Shown piece by piece: positions 54,765-62,969 of a DNA stretch of 64,000 nucleotides. A program made the translations under genes and the position numbers. The stretch is taken from the NCBI GenBank assembly GCA_030431635.1, contig JAUIIL010000005.1, positions 186,001-250,000 on the forward strand, written 5' to 3'. The notes beneath the pieces are model-generated. The model saw only the letters and a list, made by a program, of their open reading frames with translations, had not been told where the DNA came from and ran no database searches. The first letter of the stretch is position 1. Every line of letters begins with the position of its first letter. This DNA comes from Bacteriovoracia bacterium (GTDB taxonomy: Bacteria > Bdellovibrionota > Bacteriovoracia > Bacteriovoracales > Bacteriovoracaceae).

Positions 54765-55691
54765 TTATCTCATAAGATATTCAAAAATATCATTAAATTC
54801 TGCCTCATTCGAGAATTTAATTTTTATAAGCCCTGCGCCATTTTGCTTAGAATTAAGATCAAAATGAAAACCAGTTTGTCTCTCTAATTTATCTTTTAAG
54901 GCTGGAAGTCTTTCATCAAAAAATTCGTTTGATTTAATTTTCTCTTTATTTGTTTTTTTCTTTTTCTTAATAAGATTCTCAGTCTCTCTAACAGAGAGCC
55001 CTTCCGCTGCTGCTTGATTGGCCGTTCTAATTATTTCTTCTCGATCCTTAATTCCGCTGAGAACTTTTGCATGGCCAAAGCTTAATATTTCTTTTTGAAG
55101 AAGGGATATGACATCTCTAGGAAGTTTTAAAATTCTCAAAAAGTTAGCAATACTCGATCTCTCTTTCCCAACCTTTTTCGCAACTTCCTCTTGAGTTAAA
55201 TTAAACTCCTCCATTAGTTGATAGTAAGCTAAGGCTTCTTCCACACAATTAAGATCAGCTCGCTGAACATTCTCTATAATGGCCATAAGAAGAGAGTCTT
55301 TCTTAGTTACTTTCTTAACAACAACAGGAACATCTTTTAGACCAGCAAGCTTAGCAGCTCGAAGTCTTCTCTCACCGGCTATAACCTGAAATCCTCCATC
55401 TACCTCTTCGACAATTAAAGGTTGAATGATTCCATTCTGAGCAATTGATTGACTCAATTCTTTTATCTCAGCTTCTTTAAAAATTTTTCTAGGCTGGTCC
55501 TTATTGGCCTTAATACTAGATAGGGGTATTTTAATACTTCCAGTCGCTGGTTCTATAGGGGCAGATGTATCAATTTTTTTTATTGATTTTTCTTTATTCT
55601 CTATCTCTTGCCCGATTGATGGACCCAATAAAGCGGCCATTCCTTTACCTAGTACGTTTTTCTTACCTTTGTTTTCTTTTTGAATGTCCAT
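54765..55691 (-). CDS. parB: Chromosome-partitioning protein ParB
   Basis: 308 residues. It binds parS and spreads as a CTP-dependent clamp. The N-terminus (GKGMAALLG) has the ParA-interaction motif. The ParB/Srx domain begins IPLSSIKANKDQPRKIF; GERRLRAAK is the arginine-rich CTP-binding motif and NVQRADLNCVEEALAY the next block. The HTH is near TQEEVAKKVGKERSSIANFLRILKL. A copy of the 16-bp repeat encodes APIEP between the N-terminal segment and the ParB domain. It starts 10 bases after parA. Confidence 0.96.
   Translation of the reverse strand: MDIQKENKGKKNVLGKGMAALLGPSIGQEIENKEKSIKKIDTSAPIEPATGSIKIPLSSIKANKDQPRKIFKEAEIKELSQSIAQNGIIQPLIVEEVDGGFQVIAGERRLRAAKLAGLKDVPVVVKKVTKKDSLLMAIIENVQRADLNCVEEALAYYQLMEEFNLTQEEVAKKVGKERSSIANFLRILKLPRDVISLLQKEILSFGHAKVLSGIKDREEIIRTANQAAAEGLSVRETENLIKKKKKTNKEKIKSNEFFDERLPALKDKLERQTGFHFDLNSKQNGAGLIKIKFSNEAEFNDIFEYLMR
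55548..55563 (+). repeat. Origin-proximal 16-bp repeat, copy 3 (exact)
   Basis: TGGTTCTATAGGGGCA inside parB, coding APIEP in the linker before the ParB domain. Same orientation as the other copies. Confidence 0.75.
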
Positions 55692-55701
55692 TTATGCGTC
55701 C

Positions 55702-56553
55702 TTAGTAATTAGTGTAATCTTCAAATTTGGGGATTTCTTTCATTTTACTTGCCAAGAAATTAACCTGGCTTTGCTCTTCTTCAGGTTTTTCAAGCGTATG
55801 AATAATCTCTCTAGCAAGAGAGAGATAGGCTTCACTTCCTTTAGAATTAATGTCATAAAGAATAATCGGTTTTCCAAAACTTGGGCTCTCAGAAAGTTTA
55901 ACGTTTCTTGGAATTAAACTTTCGAAAACCTTGCCTTTAAAGTGTTTGTGGATTTCACTAGAAACTTGCTTAGAAAGATTATTTCTTCCATCAAACATAG
56001 TAAGTAAAATCCCCAAAAGTTCTATCTTGGGATTCAGAGAAGATCTTATAAGTTTAATTGTATTAAGTAGCTGTGAAAGCCCTTCCATAGCAAAATATTC
56101 TGTTTGCATAGGAACTATATAGTGGGTAGCTGCATTTAAAGAATTCACTGTTAACAAGCCTAAAGAAGGAGCACAATCAATAATGATATAATCATAAACA
56201 TTCTCAACTGCAGCTAGAGCACTTTTTAACTTAGCTTCTCTAGCAAAAGCGCTGACAAGCTCTATTTCAGCTCCAATTAAGTTATTGTCTGAAGGAACAA
56301 TATCAAGGAGAGGCAGATCAGTTTTATAAATACAACGTGAAATCTCTTCCTCACCAATCAATGTATGATAAATATTTCTCTCAGAAAAACTCTCCTTATC
56401 AAGACCAAGTCCTACACTTGCATTTCCTTGAGGATCAAAATCAATTAGCAGAGTCTTTTTCTCGGCTACTGCTAGACACGATGCAAGATTAATGGCGGTT
56501 GTTGTTTTTCCAACTCCACCTTTTTGATTAGCAATTGCAATGATTTTAGACAT
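55702..56553 (-). CDS. parA: Chromosome-partitioning ATPase ParA (Soj)
   Basis: 283 residues. A deviant Walker A (KGGVGKT, 11-17), the LLIDFDPQGNAS block and YIIIDCAPSLGLLT are intact, so it should bind ATP and DNA and pull ParB-parS complexes apart. LIPRNVKLSESPSFGKPI is the conserved C-terminal block. It is 10 bases upstream of parB and follows rsmG after 38 bases, on the same strand. Confidence 0.97.
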   Translation of the reverse strand: MSKIIAIANQKGGVGKTTTAINLASCLAVAEKKTLLIDFDPQGNASVGLGLDKESFSERNIYHTLIGEEEISRCIYKTDLPLLDIVPSDNNLIGAEIELVSAFAREAKLKSALAAVENVYDYIIIDCAPSLGLLTVNSLNAATHYIVPMQTEYFAMEGLSQLLNTIKLIRSSLNPKIELLGILLTMFDGRNNLSKQVSSEIHKHFKGKVFESLIPRNVKLSESPSFGKPIILYDINSKGSEAYLSLAREIIHTLEKPEEEQSQVNFLASKMKEIPKFEDYTNY

Positions 56554-56591
56554 TTACTCTCCTAAGCTTAAAGAATCTAAGCTCTTAATTT

Positions 56592-57242
56592 TTAAAGAAT
56601 ATGTGACAATTTGACAAGATTTCTTTTCTTCTTTGTTCCACATGGAACATTTTTAGGCTTAAAGCCAATTAAAACCCTTTTATCAGTTCCAGGCACTTCT
56701 ATTTCTGTATTTTCAATTATCTCCCAGGAAGAGCTTATTTTCTCTAAACCGGTTTTTTCTAAATCAAAAAAATTAGGGCCTTTATAAAAAAAGCACTCTA
56801 TATCTGCATCAAACACAAGAGCATCGAGAATGTTTTCAACAGTAGAGACAGCCTTGCTAATGACAACAACTTTCTTATCAATCAAGATTTCTTCAAACCT
56901 AGAGTGAACCAAAGAGACATTCCTCAACTGAAAATAATCAGAAAGTAAGCCAACTGCTTTAACTTTCTTACTCTTAGACTCAACCCCAAGAAATTTTATC
57001 TGAGGTAAAATCCTGGCAAGAGGAAGAATAGGAAATCCTCCCCCAAAACCAATATCAAGAACATGACCAGTGCTCTCTATAGACTCAGAAAATAGAGAAG
57101 ATTGATAATAGGGTAAAACTGAATCTAGGATTTGCTTATGATAGAACTCTTCTTCTTCTTTAATGGCCGTTAAATTAATACCTAAAAGCTCATTATTTAA
57201 GTAAGAAAAATATTTTTGCGAGAATTCAAGCAGATCTTGCAT
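56592..57242 (-). CDS. rsmG: 16S rRNA G527 methyltransferase RsmG (GidB)
   Basis: 216 residues. It makes m7G at position 527 of 16S rRNA. The SAM-binding motif is LDIGFGGGFPILPLA, followed by FLGVESKSKKVKAV and KAVSTVENIL. It abuts mnmG without a gap. Its 3' end carries a parS site (56634-56649), which encodes VPCGT. The last 20 or so residues (TKKKRNLVKLSHIL) are a short basic tail beyond the usual fold, perhaps accommodating that site. Confidence 0.95.
   Translation of the reverse strand: MQDLLEFSQKYFSYLNNELLGINLTAIKEEEEFYHKQILDSVLPYYQSSLFSESIESTGHVLDIGFGGGFPILPLARILPQIKFLGVESKSKKVKAVGLLSDYFQLRNVSLVHSRFEEILIDKKVVVISKAVSTVENILDALVFDADIECFFYKGPNFFDLEKTGLEKISSSWEIIENTEIEVPGTDKRVLIGFKPKNVPCGTKKKRNLVKLSHIL
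56634..56649. promoter_or_regulatory. parS site 1
   Basis: TGTTCCACATGGAACA matches the parS consensus TGTTnCACGTGnAACA except for one central base. It lies inside the 3' end of rsmG, about 80 bases before parA, and its sequence is the exact reverse complement of parS site 2. ParB is expected to bind here. Confidence 0.88.
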
Positions 57243-59102
57243 CTACAAAGCCCCACCCGCAACCACAGAAAGTGTTGCTGGCCTAATTCCTTCAATGCGC
57301 TTTAATTGTCCAAAAGTTTCAGGCTTAATTTTCAGAATTCTTTGCTTGCACTCAAAAGAGATGTTTTTTGAATCCTTTAATTGACTCCAATCAATCTTCA
57401 TTGAATCTAGTTTTCTAATCTTTTCGAGTTGTCCAGAAGCTCTACCAATATAGCCTTCATACTTCTTAGAAATCGCCACAGATCTTACCACTGCCCTGGG
57501 ATATTTAAGACCCATGTAATTCAACAATAACTCAAGGATTTCAACAGGATTTAGCCAAGATTGTCTTAATAATTCCGATAGGTTAAGCCTTTTATTAAGC
57601 TTATTAATACCAGGGATGTCCCTATAGGGGCACTCTGATGGATGGAAGAATTCAGTGTCAAGAATCTCTGATAGCGTTTCAAAACTTTTAACAAAATCTC
57701 TATTATAAAAATCCACAGGTAAATTCAGCATGAGGCTTTCCCTATATGGAAACAATCTCAGTACAGCATTATCCTCTCTAACATAAAGCCTGTTCTCAGA
57801 GCGAGCTGTAAACAGCCTATAGGGCTCATCTCTAGTATTTGAAACTAAATCCTCGATCATGACTCCTATATAAGAATCCAATCGAGAAATTGAAAATTCT
57901 TCTCTTCCTAAAATTGAAAAGGCTGCATTCACACCCGCAACAAAACCCTGACCAGCAGCTTCTTCATAACCAGAAGTTCCGTTCACTTGACCAGCAAAAT
58001 AAAGACCAGAGAACTTTTTATGTTCTAGCGATAAACAAAGGTCGGTTGTATCAACAACATCATATTCAACAGCATAACCATATGTTTTTATTGAAGAATT
58101 TTCTAAACCTGGAATTGTTTTAACGTATAACTCTTGAATATCTTCAGGTAGAGATGAGGAAATTCCACTCGGGTAGAGTGTATCTCTATTATGCCCTTCG
58201 GGCTCTAAAAAAACATGATGAATATTCTTATCGAGGTACCTAAAAGCTTTATCTTCTATACTAGGGCAATACCTTGCCCCAACTGCATTGATTTGTCCGT
58301 TAAACATGGGGGATTTCTCTTTATTCTCACGAATAAACCCCATTGTTTTTTCATTGGTTCTTGTTAGATAGCAAGAGACTTGAGTAAGGTTTCTGCCTAG
58401 ATTTTGATGAGACCAGTGAAAGTTTTCAGTCAATTCATCAGATTTTTGCTCTTCACACTTACTAAAATCCACAGTCTCAATTTTAATGCGAGGAGGTGTT
58501 CCTGTTTTAAATCTTAAAGGTCGTTTCTTTATTTGAGAAAATATTTGCTCAAGAGAAATAGATGACTCGCATCCGTCTCGACCACCATCTCTTACCCTTG
58601 CTCCAGTATGCAACCTTCCATTTAAAAAAGTCCCAACAGTTAATATGATTTTTTTTGAATAAAAATGCTCTCCATCACTAGTAGAAACACGATAAGTATC
58701 ATTTTCTATAGAAATATTCTCTACTTTAGCCTTCACTATCTCAACGTTTGTTTCTTCCTGTAAATATTTTTCGGCTTCAAGTGCATAAACATCTTTATCA
58801 ATTTGTACTCTCGTAGACTGAACAGCAAAGCCTTTAGACTCATTCAGTGTCCTATACTGAATACCAGCCTTGTCAGCTATAATTGGCATCACTCCACCAA
58901 GAGCATCTAGTTCTTTAACAACTTGTCCTTTTCCAACACCACCAATACAAGGATTGCAAGGAGCTGATGCTATAGGTACATTAGGCATAGTAATAAGAGC
59001 GACTTTTAAATGAAATCGGCTTGCGATAGCTGATGCTTCAACACCTGCATGCCCTCCACCTAAAACAATAATATCGAACAATCTCATCTCCAAATGTTCC
59101 AT
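57243..59102 (-). CDS. mnmG: tRNA uridine-5-carboxymethylaminomethyl modifying enzyme MnmG
   Basis: 619 residues. With MnmE it modifies U34 of tRNAs. FAD binding is at IIVLGGGHAGVEAS (about 11-24), and APCNPCIGGVGKGQVVKEL, VGTFLNGRLHTG and FKTGTPPRI are family blocks. The start is uncertain: ATG 59102 lies inside parS site 2 and has no Shine-Dalgarno, whereas TTG 59081, with GGAG six bases before it, would begin MFDIIVLGGG. A variant copy of the 16-bp repeat sits within the gene at 57617, in a different frame from the others. Confidence 0.95.
   Translation of the reverse strand: MEHLEMRLFDIIVLGGGHAGVEASAIASRFHLKVALITMPNVPIASAPCNPCIGGVGKGQVVKELDALGGVMPIIADKAGIQYRTLNESKGFAVQSTRVQIDKDVYALEAEKYLQEETNVEIVKAKVENISIENDTYRVSTSDGEHFYSKKIILTVGTFLNGRLHTGARVRDGGRDGCESSISLEQIFSQIKKRPLRFKTGTPPRIKIETVDFSKCEEQKSDELTENFHWSHQNLGRNLTQVSCYLTRTNEKTMGFIRENKEKSPMFNGQINAVGARYCPSIEDKAFRYLDKNIHHVFLEPEGHNRDTLYPSGISSSLPEDIQELYVKTIPGLENSSIKTYGYAVEYDVVDTTDLCLSLEHKKFSGLYFAGQVNGTSGYEEAAGQGFVAGVNAAFSILGREEFSISRLDSYIGVMIEDLVSNTRDEPYRLFTARSENRLYVREDNAVLRLFPYRESLMLNLPVDFYNRDFVKSFETLSEILDTEFFHPSECPYRDIPGINKLNKRLNLSELLRQSWLNPVEILELLLNYMGLKYPRAVVRSVAISKKYEGYIGRASGQLEKIRKLDSMKIDWSQLKDSKNISFECKQRILKIKPETFGQLKRIEGIRPATLSVVAGGAL
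57617..57632 (+). repeat. Origin-proximal 16-bp repeat, copy 4 (13/16)
   Basis: TGTCCCTATAGGGGCA: core CTATAGGGGCA is exact, with three differences to the left. Inside mnmG it is read in another frame (ECPYRD), not as APIEP, which argues against a peptide-level cause. Confidence 0.6.
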
Positions 59103-59110
59103 GTGGAACA
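59095..59110. promoter_or_regulatory. parS site 2
   Basis: TGTTCCATGTGGAACA, the reverse complement of parS site 1, one base from consensus in the centre. It spans the junction between mnmE (stop at 59113) and mnmG and includes the proposed ATG of mnmG. Confidence 0.88.
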
Positions 59111-59112
59111 GT

Positions 59113-60489
59113 TCATTTACCTATACAGAAGTTATTAAATATATGATGCAAAACATCATTTGGCGAGACAATTCCTATTAATTCGGCCACCGTTTTTTCT
59201 AAAATAAGAAATTCAGAGGATAAAATTCCAATATCTGTTTGCTCTTTAAGAAGCTGAGAGTAAGAGTCTACCTCACTATCTAACATATTGATAATATTGA
59301 CATGTCTGTCAAGTAATAGTGGTTTTTTATTTATAATACTCTCCATTTTTTTACTCACTAAATTTTTAAAAGATTCAAATTGCTCAAAAGAAAAAGAACT
59401 TGCTTCTATTTTTAAATAAATTTTATCTATTTTAGGAAGAAGTGGTTCTATAGGGGCAAGTGCCTTACTAAAGCCTTCTCTATCTGTGTGAGTGATAAAA
59501 ATAAGATCGAAAGAAATCTCTTTTAACTTTTTAAAATAACCTTCATCCCATTCAAAAGGGTTAATAACTAAAACATTAAAAAAAGAATTTCTCGCTAATG
59601 ATAAACTTTGATCGATTCCAAGTTTTTCTATGTTATTTTTTGATTCTCTGACGCCAGCTGTGTCGACTAAAAAATAAAAATTATCTCTTATTTTTATTTT
59701 CTCGGTAATGTAATCTCTCGTCGTTCCTTTTATATCTGAAACAATGGCCCTGTTTTGTTTAAGAAGTGAGTTAAAGATCGTGCTTTTCCCTGCATTTGGT
59801 AAACCAAGCAAGGTGATTTTAGACTCAATTAATTGAGAATAATCAGACTGGGTTTTACTCGAAAGCCCTTTTACAACTTGAGAAAAATCTCTGAATGAGT
59901 TTTTTATATTTTGCCATGCTTGTTCTTCTCCAACATCATCAGAGAAATCAGTAAGTATTTCTAAAGATGAACGAAAAGTTAAAAGAGTTTTTTGAAGTTT
60001 TAAATACAATTCATACAAATCACCAGAAAGAAAACTTCTTCCATGTTCAAGTGCGTATTTATTATTTGCATTTAATAAAAGATCTAAACCTTCTACTTGA
60101 GATAGTGAGAGCTTTTTGTTTCTCAAGGCCCTAAAAGAAAACTCTCCTGGTTTAGCTATTCTAAAGCCTGCTTTTTCGACAAAGAGATTAATAATATTTT
60201 GAGTTAAAAGAGGATTTCCATGAACACTTAATTCAAGAATATTTTCGCCGTTGTAGCTTTTTGGAGCTGGAAAATAAACGAGTACAACATCATCCAGCAC
60301 TCTACTATCGTCAATTACCTTGCAATAATGTGCGTATCGAGGCTTTATTTGAGAACTCTTTATTGAAAGAAATGGTTCTATAGGGGCGAAATTCTGAAAT
60401 CCTGACAATCTTACTACATTAATAGCACTAGGAGATAAGGAGTTCGTACTACAAGCAATAATAGGATCATCTGAATAAACTAGATCCAT
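59113..60489 (-). CDS. mnmE: tRNA modification GTPase MnmE
   Basis: 458 residues. Partner of MnmG in U34 modification. An N-terminal formyl-THF-binding-like domain (1-120) is followed by helices and an embedded G domain: GLPNAGKSTIFNSLL, IKGTTRDYI (switch with TTRD) and DTAGVRES. The C-terminal CIGK (455-458) is the CxGK motif needed for activity. Two copies of the 16-bp repeat lie in the gene, coding APIEP near residue 35 and near residue 348, the latter in the G domain. Confidence 0.96.
   Translation of the reverse strand: MDLVYSDDPIIACSTNSLSPSAINVVRLSGFQNFAPIEPFLSIKSSQIKPRYAHYCKVIDDSRVLDDVVLVYFPAPKSYNGENILELSVHGNPLLTQNIINLFVEKAGFRIAKPGEFSFRALRNKKLSLSQVEGLDLLLNANNKYALEHGRSFLSGDLYELYLKLQKTLLTFRSSLEILTDFSDDVGEEQAWQNIKNSFRDFSQVVKGLSSKTQSDYSQLIESKITLLGLPNAGKSTIFNSLLKQNRAIVSDIKGTTRDYITEKIKIRDNFYFLVDTAGVRESKNNIEKLGIDQSLSLARNSFFNVLVINPFEWDEGYFKKLKEISFDLIFITHTDREGFSKALAPIEPLLPKIDKIYLKIEASSFSFEQFESFKNLVSKKMESIINKKPLLLDRHVNIINMLDSEVDSYSQLLKEQTDIGILSSEFLILEKTVAELIGIVSPNDVLHHIFNNFCIGK
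59443..59458 (+). repeat. Origin-proximal 16-bp repeat, copy 5 (exact)
   Basis: TGGTTCTATAGGGGCA inside mnmE, coding LAPIEPLLP in the G-domain part. Same orientation as the others. Confidence 0.75.
60373..60388 (+). repeat. Origin-proximal 16-bp repeat, copy 6 (15/16)
   Basis: TGGTTCTATAGGGGCG inside mnmE, near its 5' end, coding FAPIEPFLS. Last base differs from the exact copies. Confidence 0.72.
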
Positions 60490-60491
60490 TG

Positions 60492-61970
60492 TTACACCAC
60501 AACAACTTTTCCTTTACCTTCACTTTTTTTGAACACAAAAGTTTGGCTAACGACTCCAAAAATAGTTGAAATGAGAATATAGAGAGTAAGTCCAGCTGGG
60601 AGTGAGCTCATAATAAAAGCAAAGATCACAGGCATGAACATTAAAACTTTCTTTTGTGTAGGGTCAGCTGAAGGTGATGGAGTTAGTTTTTGCTGAAAAA
60701 ACATTGCAAGTCCCATTAAAACAGGAAGAACAAAGTAAGGGTCCTTCACACTTAAATCTTTTATCCAAAAAACAAAAGGAGCTCCAACAAGTTCTACCGA
60801 ATTAAATAAAACTTTATAGAAAGCAAAGAAAAAAGGCATTTGCATTAAGAGAGGTAAACAGCCACCCAGGGGATTTGCTCCAGCTCTTTTAAAAAGAAGC
60901 ATTGATTCCTGCTGTAGTCTTGCTGGATCATCTTTAAATTTTTCACGAATTTTTGTTAATTCGGGTTGAATTTCCTGCATCTTTTTCATTCCCTGAAAAG
61001 ACTTATACTGCAAAGGAAACATCAAAAGTCTCATAATAAGAGTAAGGAAAATAATAGCCAAGCCATAATTAGACACATATTCATGAAAAAACTGAAGGAT
61101 TCTAAGCATTGGTACTGCTATAAGAGACCATAAACCAAAATCAACAGAGAGCTTTAAATTATCCCCTAAGGCAATTAAGTTATCGTACTCTTTCTTAGTA
61201 AAAATTACTGAATAGTTCATCACTTGATAACTTGAAGTCAAAGTTGTGTATAAATATCCATCCACATTAGTGGCAAAATAACCTGCATGTCTTTCTGGAA
61301 ATGTAAGAGCTAATAAATGATAATTAAAATCTATTCCAAGCCATTTTATTTTTCCTTCAGAATTATCCTCATCACCAACTTCCATTTTTTCTAAATCGTC
61401 AGTCAGAAGAACAAAAGAGCGAATCATGCCATTATCTTTCTTTTGGGCCGTTGAATTGGCAAAAAATCGAAACCTAATAGGAGACTTTGACTGAACTGAA
61501 AAAACAAACTTTCCGACCTTATCAAAACTCCCCAGAACAGTGATATTCATTGTTTCATTTATTGCTTCAAAAGACTGATCTTCAACTTTAGCGAAAGTAA
61601 AAAATAAAGGTTGAAATTTTCCGTTAATTTCAAGTTCAAGACCTAGTGAAGAATTATCTCCAATAATTTGCTTGTAATCAAAAACAGCTTTATCAGAAAT
61701 AAACTCAGTAATACTTAGTTGAGAATTCAAAACAACAGTGTTTTTTCCATCACTAAAGCGATAGCTTTTTAATTCAGAATTTTCTGCTGTATCAACGACT
61801 TTATTTACCTTTTCTTCAGATTTAACAACCTGGCTTTGTACTTCTTTTTTTGTTAACTCTTGTGAAGTTTCAACTTGAGACTTTGGGGCAGGAAAAAAAT
61901 AATTCCAACCAAATAAAATTAAAGCAGACAGAGAAATAGCAAGAAATGTTCTTTTTTGATCATCACCCAT
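60492..61970 (-). CDS. yidC: Membrane protein insertase YidC
   Basis: 492 residues. It inserts and folds inner-membrane proteins. One N-terminal membrane helix (about 9-27), a large periplasmic beta domain (about 60-280), then the conserved five-helix core: YGLAIIFLTLIMRLLMFPLQYKSFQGMKKMQEIQP and GGCLPLLMQMPFFFAFY. The conserved arginine in the first core helix region is present. Two bases separate it from mnmE and 11 from yidD. Confidence 0.96.
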   Translation of the reverse strand: MGDDQKRTFLAISLSALILFGWNYFFPAPKSQVETSQELTKKEVQSQVVKSEEKVNKVVDTAENSELKSYRFSDGKNTVVLNSQLSITEFISDKAVFDYKQIIGDNSSLGLELEINGKFQPLFFTFAKVEDQSFEAINETMNITVLGSFDKVGKFVFSVQSKSPIRFRFFANSTAQKKDNGMIRSFVLLTDDLEKMEVGDEDNSEGKIKWLGIDFNYHLLALTFPERHAGYFATNVDGYLYTTLTSSYQVMNYSVIFTKKEYDNLIALGDNLKLSVDFGLWSLIAVPMLRILQFFHEYVSNYGLAIIFLTLIMRLLMFPLQYKSFQGMKKMQEIQPELTKIREKFKDDPARLQQESMLLFKRAGANPLGGCLPLLMQMPFFFAFYKVLFNSVELVGAPFVFWIKDLSVKDPYFVLPVLMGLAMFFQQKLTPSPSADPTQKKVLMFMPVIFAFIMSSLPAGLTLYILISTIFGVVSQTFVFKKSEGKGKVVVV

Positions 61971-61981
61971 ATTGGAACTCC

Positions 61982-62200
61982 TTAATCCTTACTCTTAACG
62001 GGATCGTATCCACCTGAGTGAAAAGGATGGCATTTAGATAAGCGAATTGATGAATACCACAAAGCTCTAAAAAATGAAAACTTTCTGAAATTTTCTAGAG
62101 CATAAGCCGAGCAGGTAGGATGAAACCTACAATTTCTCCCCAATAATGGGGAAATAAATTTTTGATAAAATTTTATCAATAGAATAAAAATCTGATTCAT
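61982..62200 (-). CDS. yidD: Membrane protein insertion efficiency factor YidD
   Basis: 72 residues. A small membrane-associated protein that helps YidC. The family core [28 protein letters not shown] is intact, including the three conserved Cys ([10 protein letters not shown] and [10 protein letters not shown]), and the gene ends GYDPV. Its start overlaps rnpA's end by four bases, the normal order rpmH-rnpA-yidD-yidC. Confidence 0.95.
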   Translation of the reverse strand: MNQIFILLIKFYQKFISPLLGRNCRFHPTCSAYALENFRKFSFFRALWYSSIRLSKCHPFHSGGYDPVKSKD

Positions 62201-62562
62201 GAGTTTGATGATGTTAATTTACAAAAAATGGTTTCCAGACTTTTTTCAATGATTAGCTTTACTTCTTTTTTTTCTAATTGCCGTAAAGCAGGTTTTGTAT
62301 TAACCAAGAAGCTGTATCCTTCATTTTTAAAAGAAGATTTTCTAAAAAACTCTCTAATTGTTCTTTTTAAAAAATTACGATTAACTGAATTTCCACATTT
62401 CCGAGAAATGGCCAATCCCATTTTTGAATTTATTCCACTCTCTGATGATTTTGAGTAATACAAGTTCAAATACTTATCACGATAAATCCGAGAGTTATCT
62501 TTCAAGCATTTAAAATCACTTTTTGTTCTTAATCGATTCGATTTAGGAAAACCGTTATCCAT
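62197..62562 (-). CDS. rnpA: Ribonuclease P protein component
   Basis: 121 residues. It helps the RNase P RNA cut tRNA leaders. N-terminal [11 protein letters not shown] and the RNR-type signature [24 protein letters not shown] (about 52-75) are characteristic. The gene is 5 bases after rpmH and overlaps yidD by four, so it is translated with them. Confidence 0.93.
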   Translation of the reverse strand: MDNGFPKSNRLRTKSDFKCLKDNSRIYRDKYLNLYYSKSSESGINSKMGLAISRKCGNSVNRNFLKRTIREFFRKSSFKNEGYSFLVNTKPALRQLEKKEVKLIIEKSLETIFCKLTSSNS

Positions 62563-62567
62563 TAAAT

Positions 62568-62720
62568 CTATTTAGTTCCGGTAGTAACCGTAAGTCTTTT
62601 TCGACCCTTAGCTCGTCTTGCTTTGAGAACATTCTTACCGCCTGGAGTAGACATTCTTTTAAGAAAACCGTGAGCTCTAAGTCTTTTTAGTTTTTTTGGT
62701 TGCCAAGTTCTTTTACTCAT
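62568..62720 (-). CDS. rpmH: Ribosomal protein bL34
   Basis: 50 residues including [20 protein letters not shown] and the central [21 protein letters not shown], a typical basic bL34. The start ATG at 62720 is certain from the protein's conserved N-terminus; the usual length is 44-50 residues. It is the first gene of a minus-strand run from the origin region and lies 249 bases from divergent dnaA. Confidence 0.97.
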   Translation of the reverse strand: MSKRTWQPKKLKRLRAHGFLKRMSTPGGKNVLKARRAKGRKRLTVTTGTK

Positions 62721-62969
62721 ATTTAGCCTCTTGCACAGTTAGTCAAAATAAATAAATTAGTCTATCTACATACTTGATTTTTCGGCCGTTGGTCAAGCTA
62801 AGCCTTTAAACAATAGTAGAGAATCTTTTGAAAGATTTTTCGTCAAATTAAACTATAAATATTTGATTTCACACTGTTTGTTGTGCTTCTTGCTTTTTAA
62901 TTCCTCTCCATGCTAGCATCCAGCACCTTTTGCGAGAAAGGGAAAAAAGAGGACAGAGGTTAATTTTTT
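62721..62969. other. dnaA-rpmH intergenic region (origin candidate)
   Basis: In many bacteria oriC lies here. It is AT-rich and has the hairpin AATCTTT-TG-AAAGATT (62822-62837) and the palindrome ATGCTAGCAT (62910-62919). However, I see no TTATCCACA-type DnaA box here. So the origin may lie partly beyond this window, on the far side of dnaA, or use divergent boxes. Confidence 0.5.
62767..62796 (-). promoter_or_regulatory. Candidate rpmH promoter
   Basis: On the minus strand TTGACC (62796-62791) is followed by 18 bases and TATGTA (62772-62767), about 45 bases before the rpmH start. This is a plausible sigma-70 promoter for the rpmH-rnpA-yidD-yidC run. Confidence 0.5.

Noticed and set aside
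57811-57826. Another CCTATAGGGCTCA sequence in mnmG
   Set aside because: It shares only the short CTATAGGG core with the 16-bp repeat; too weak to count as a copy.
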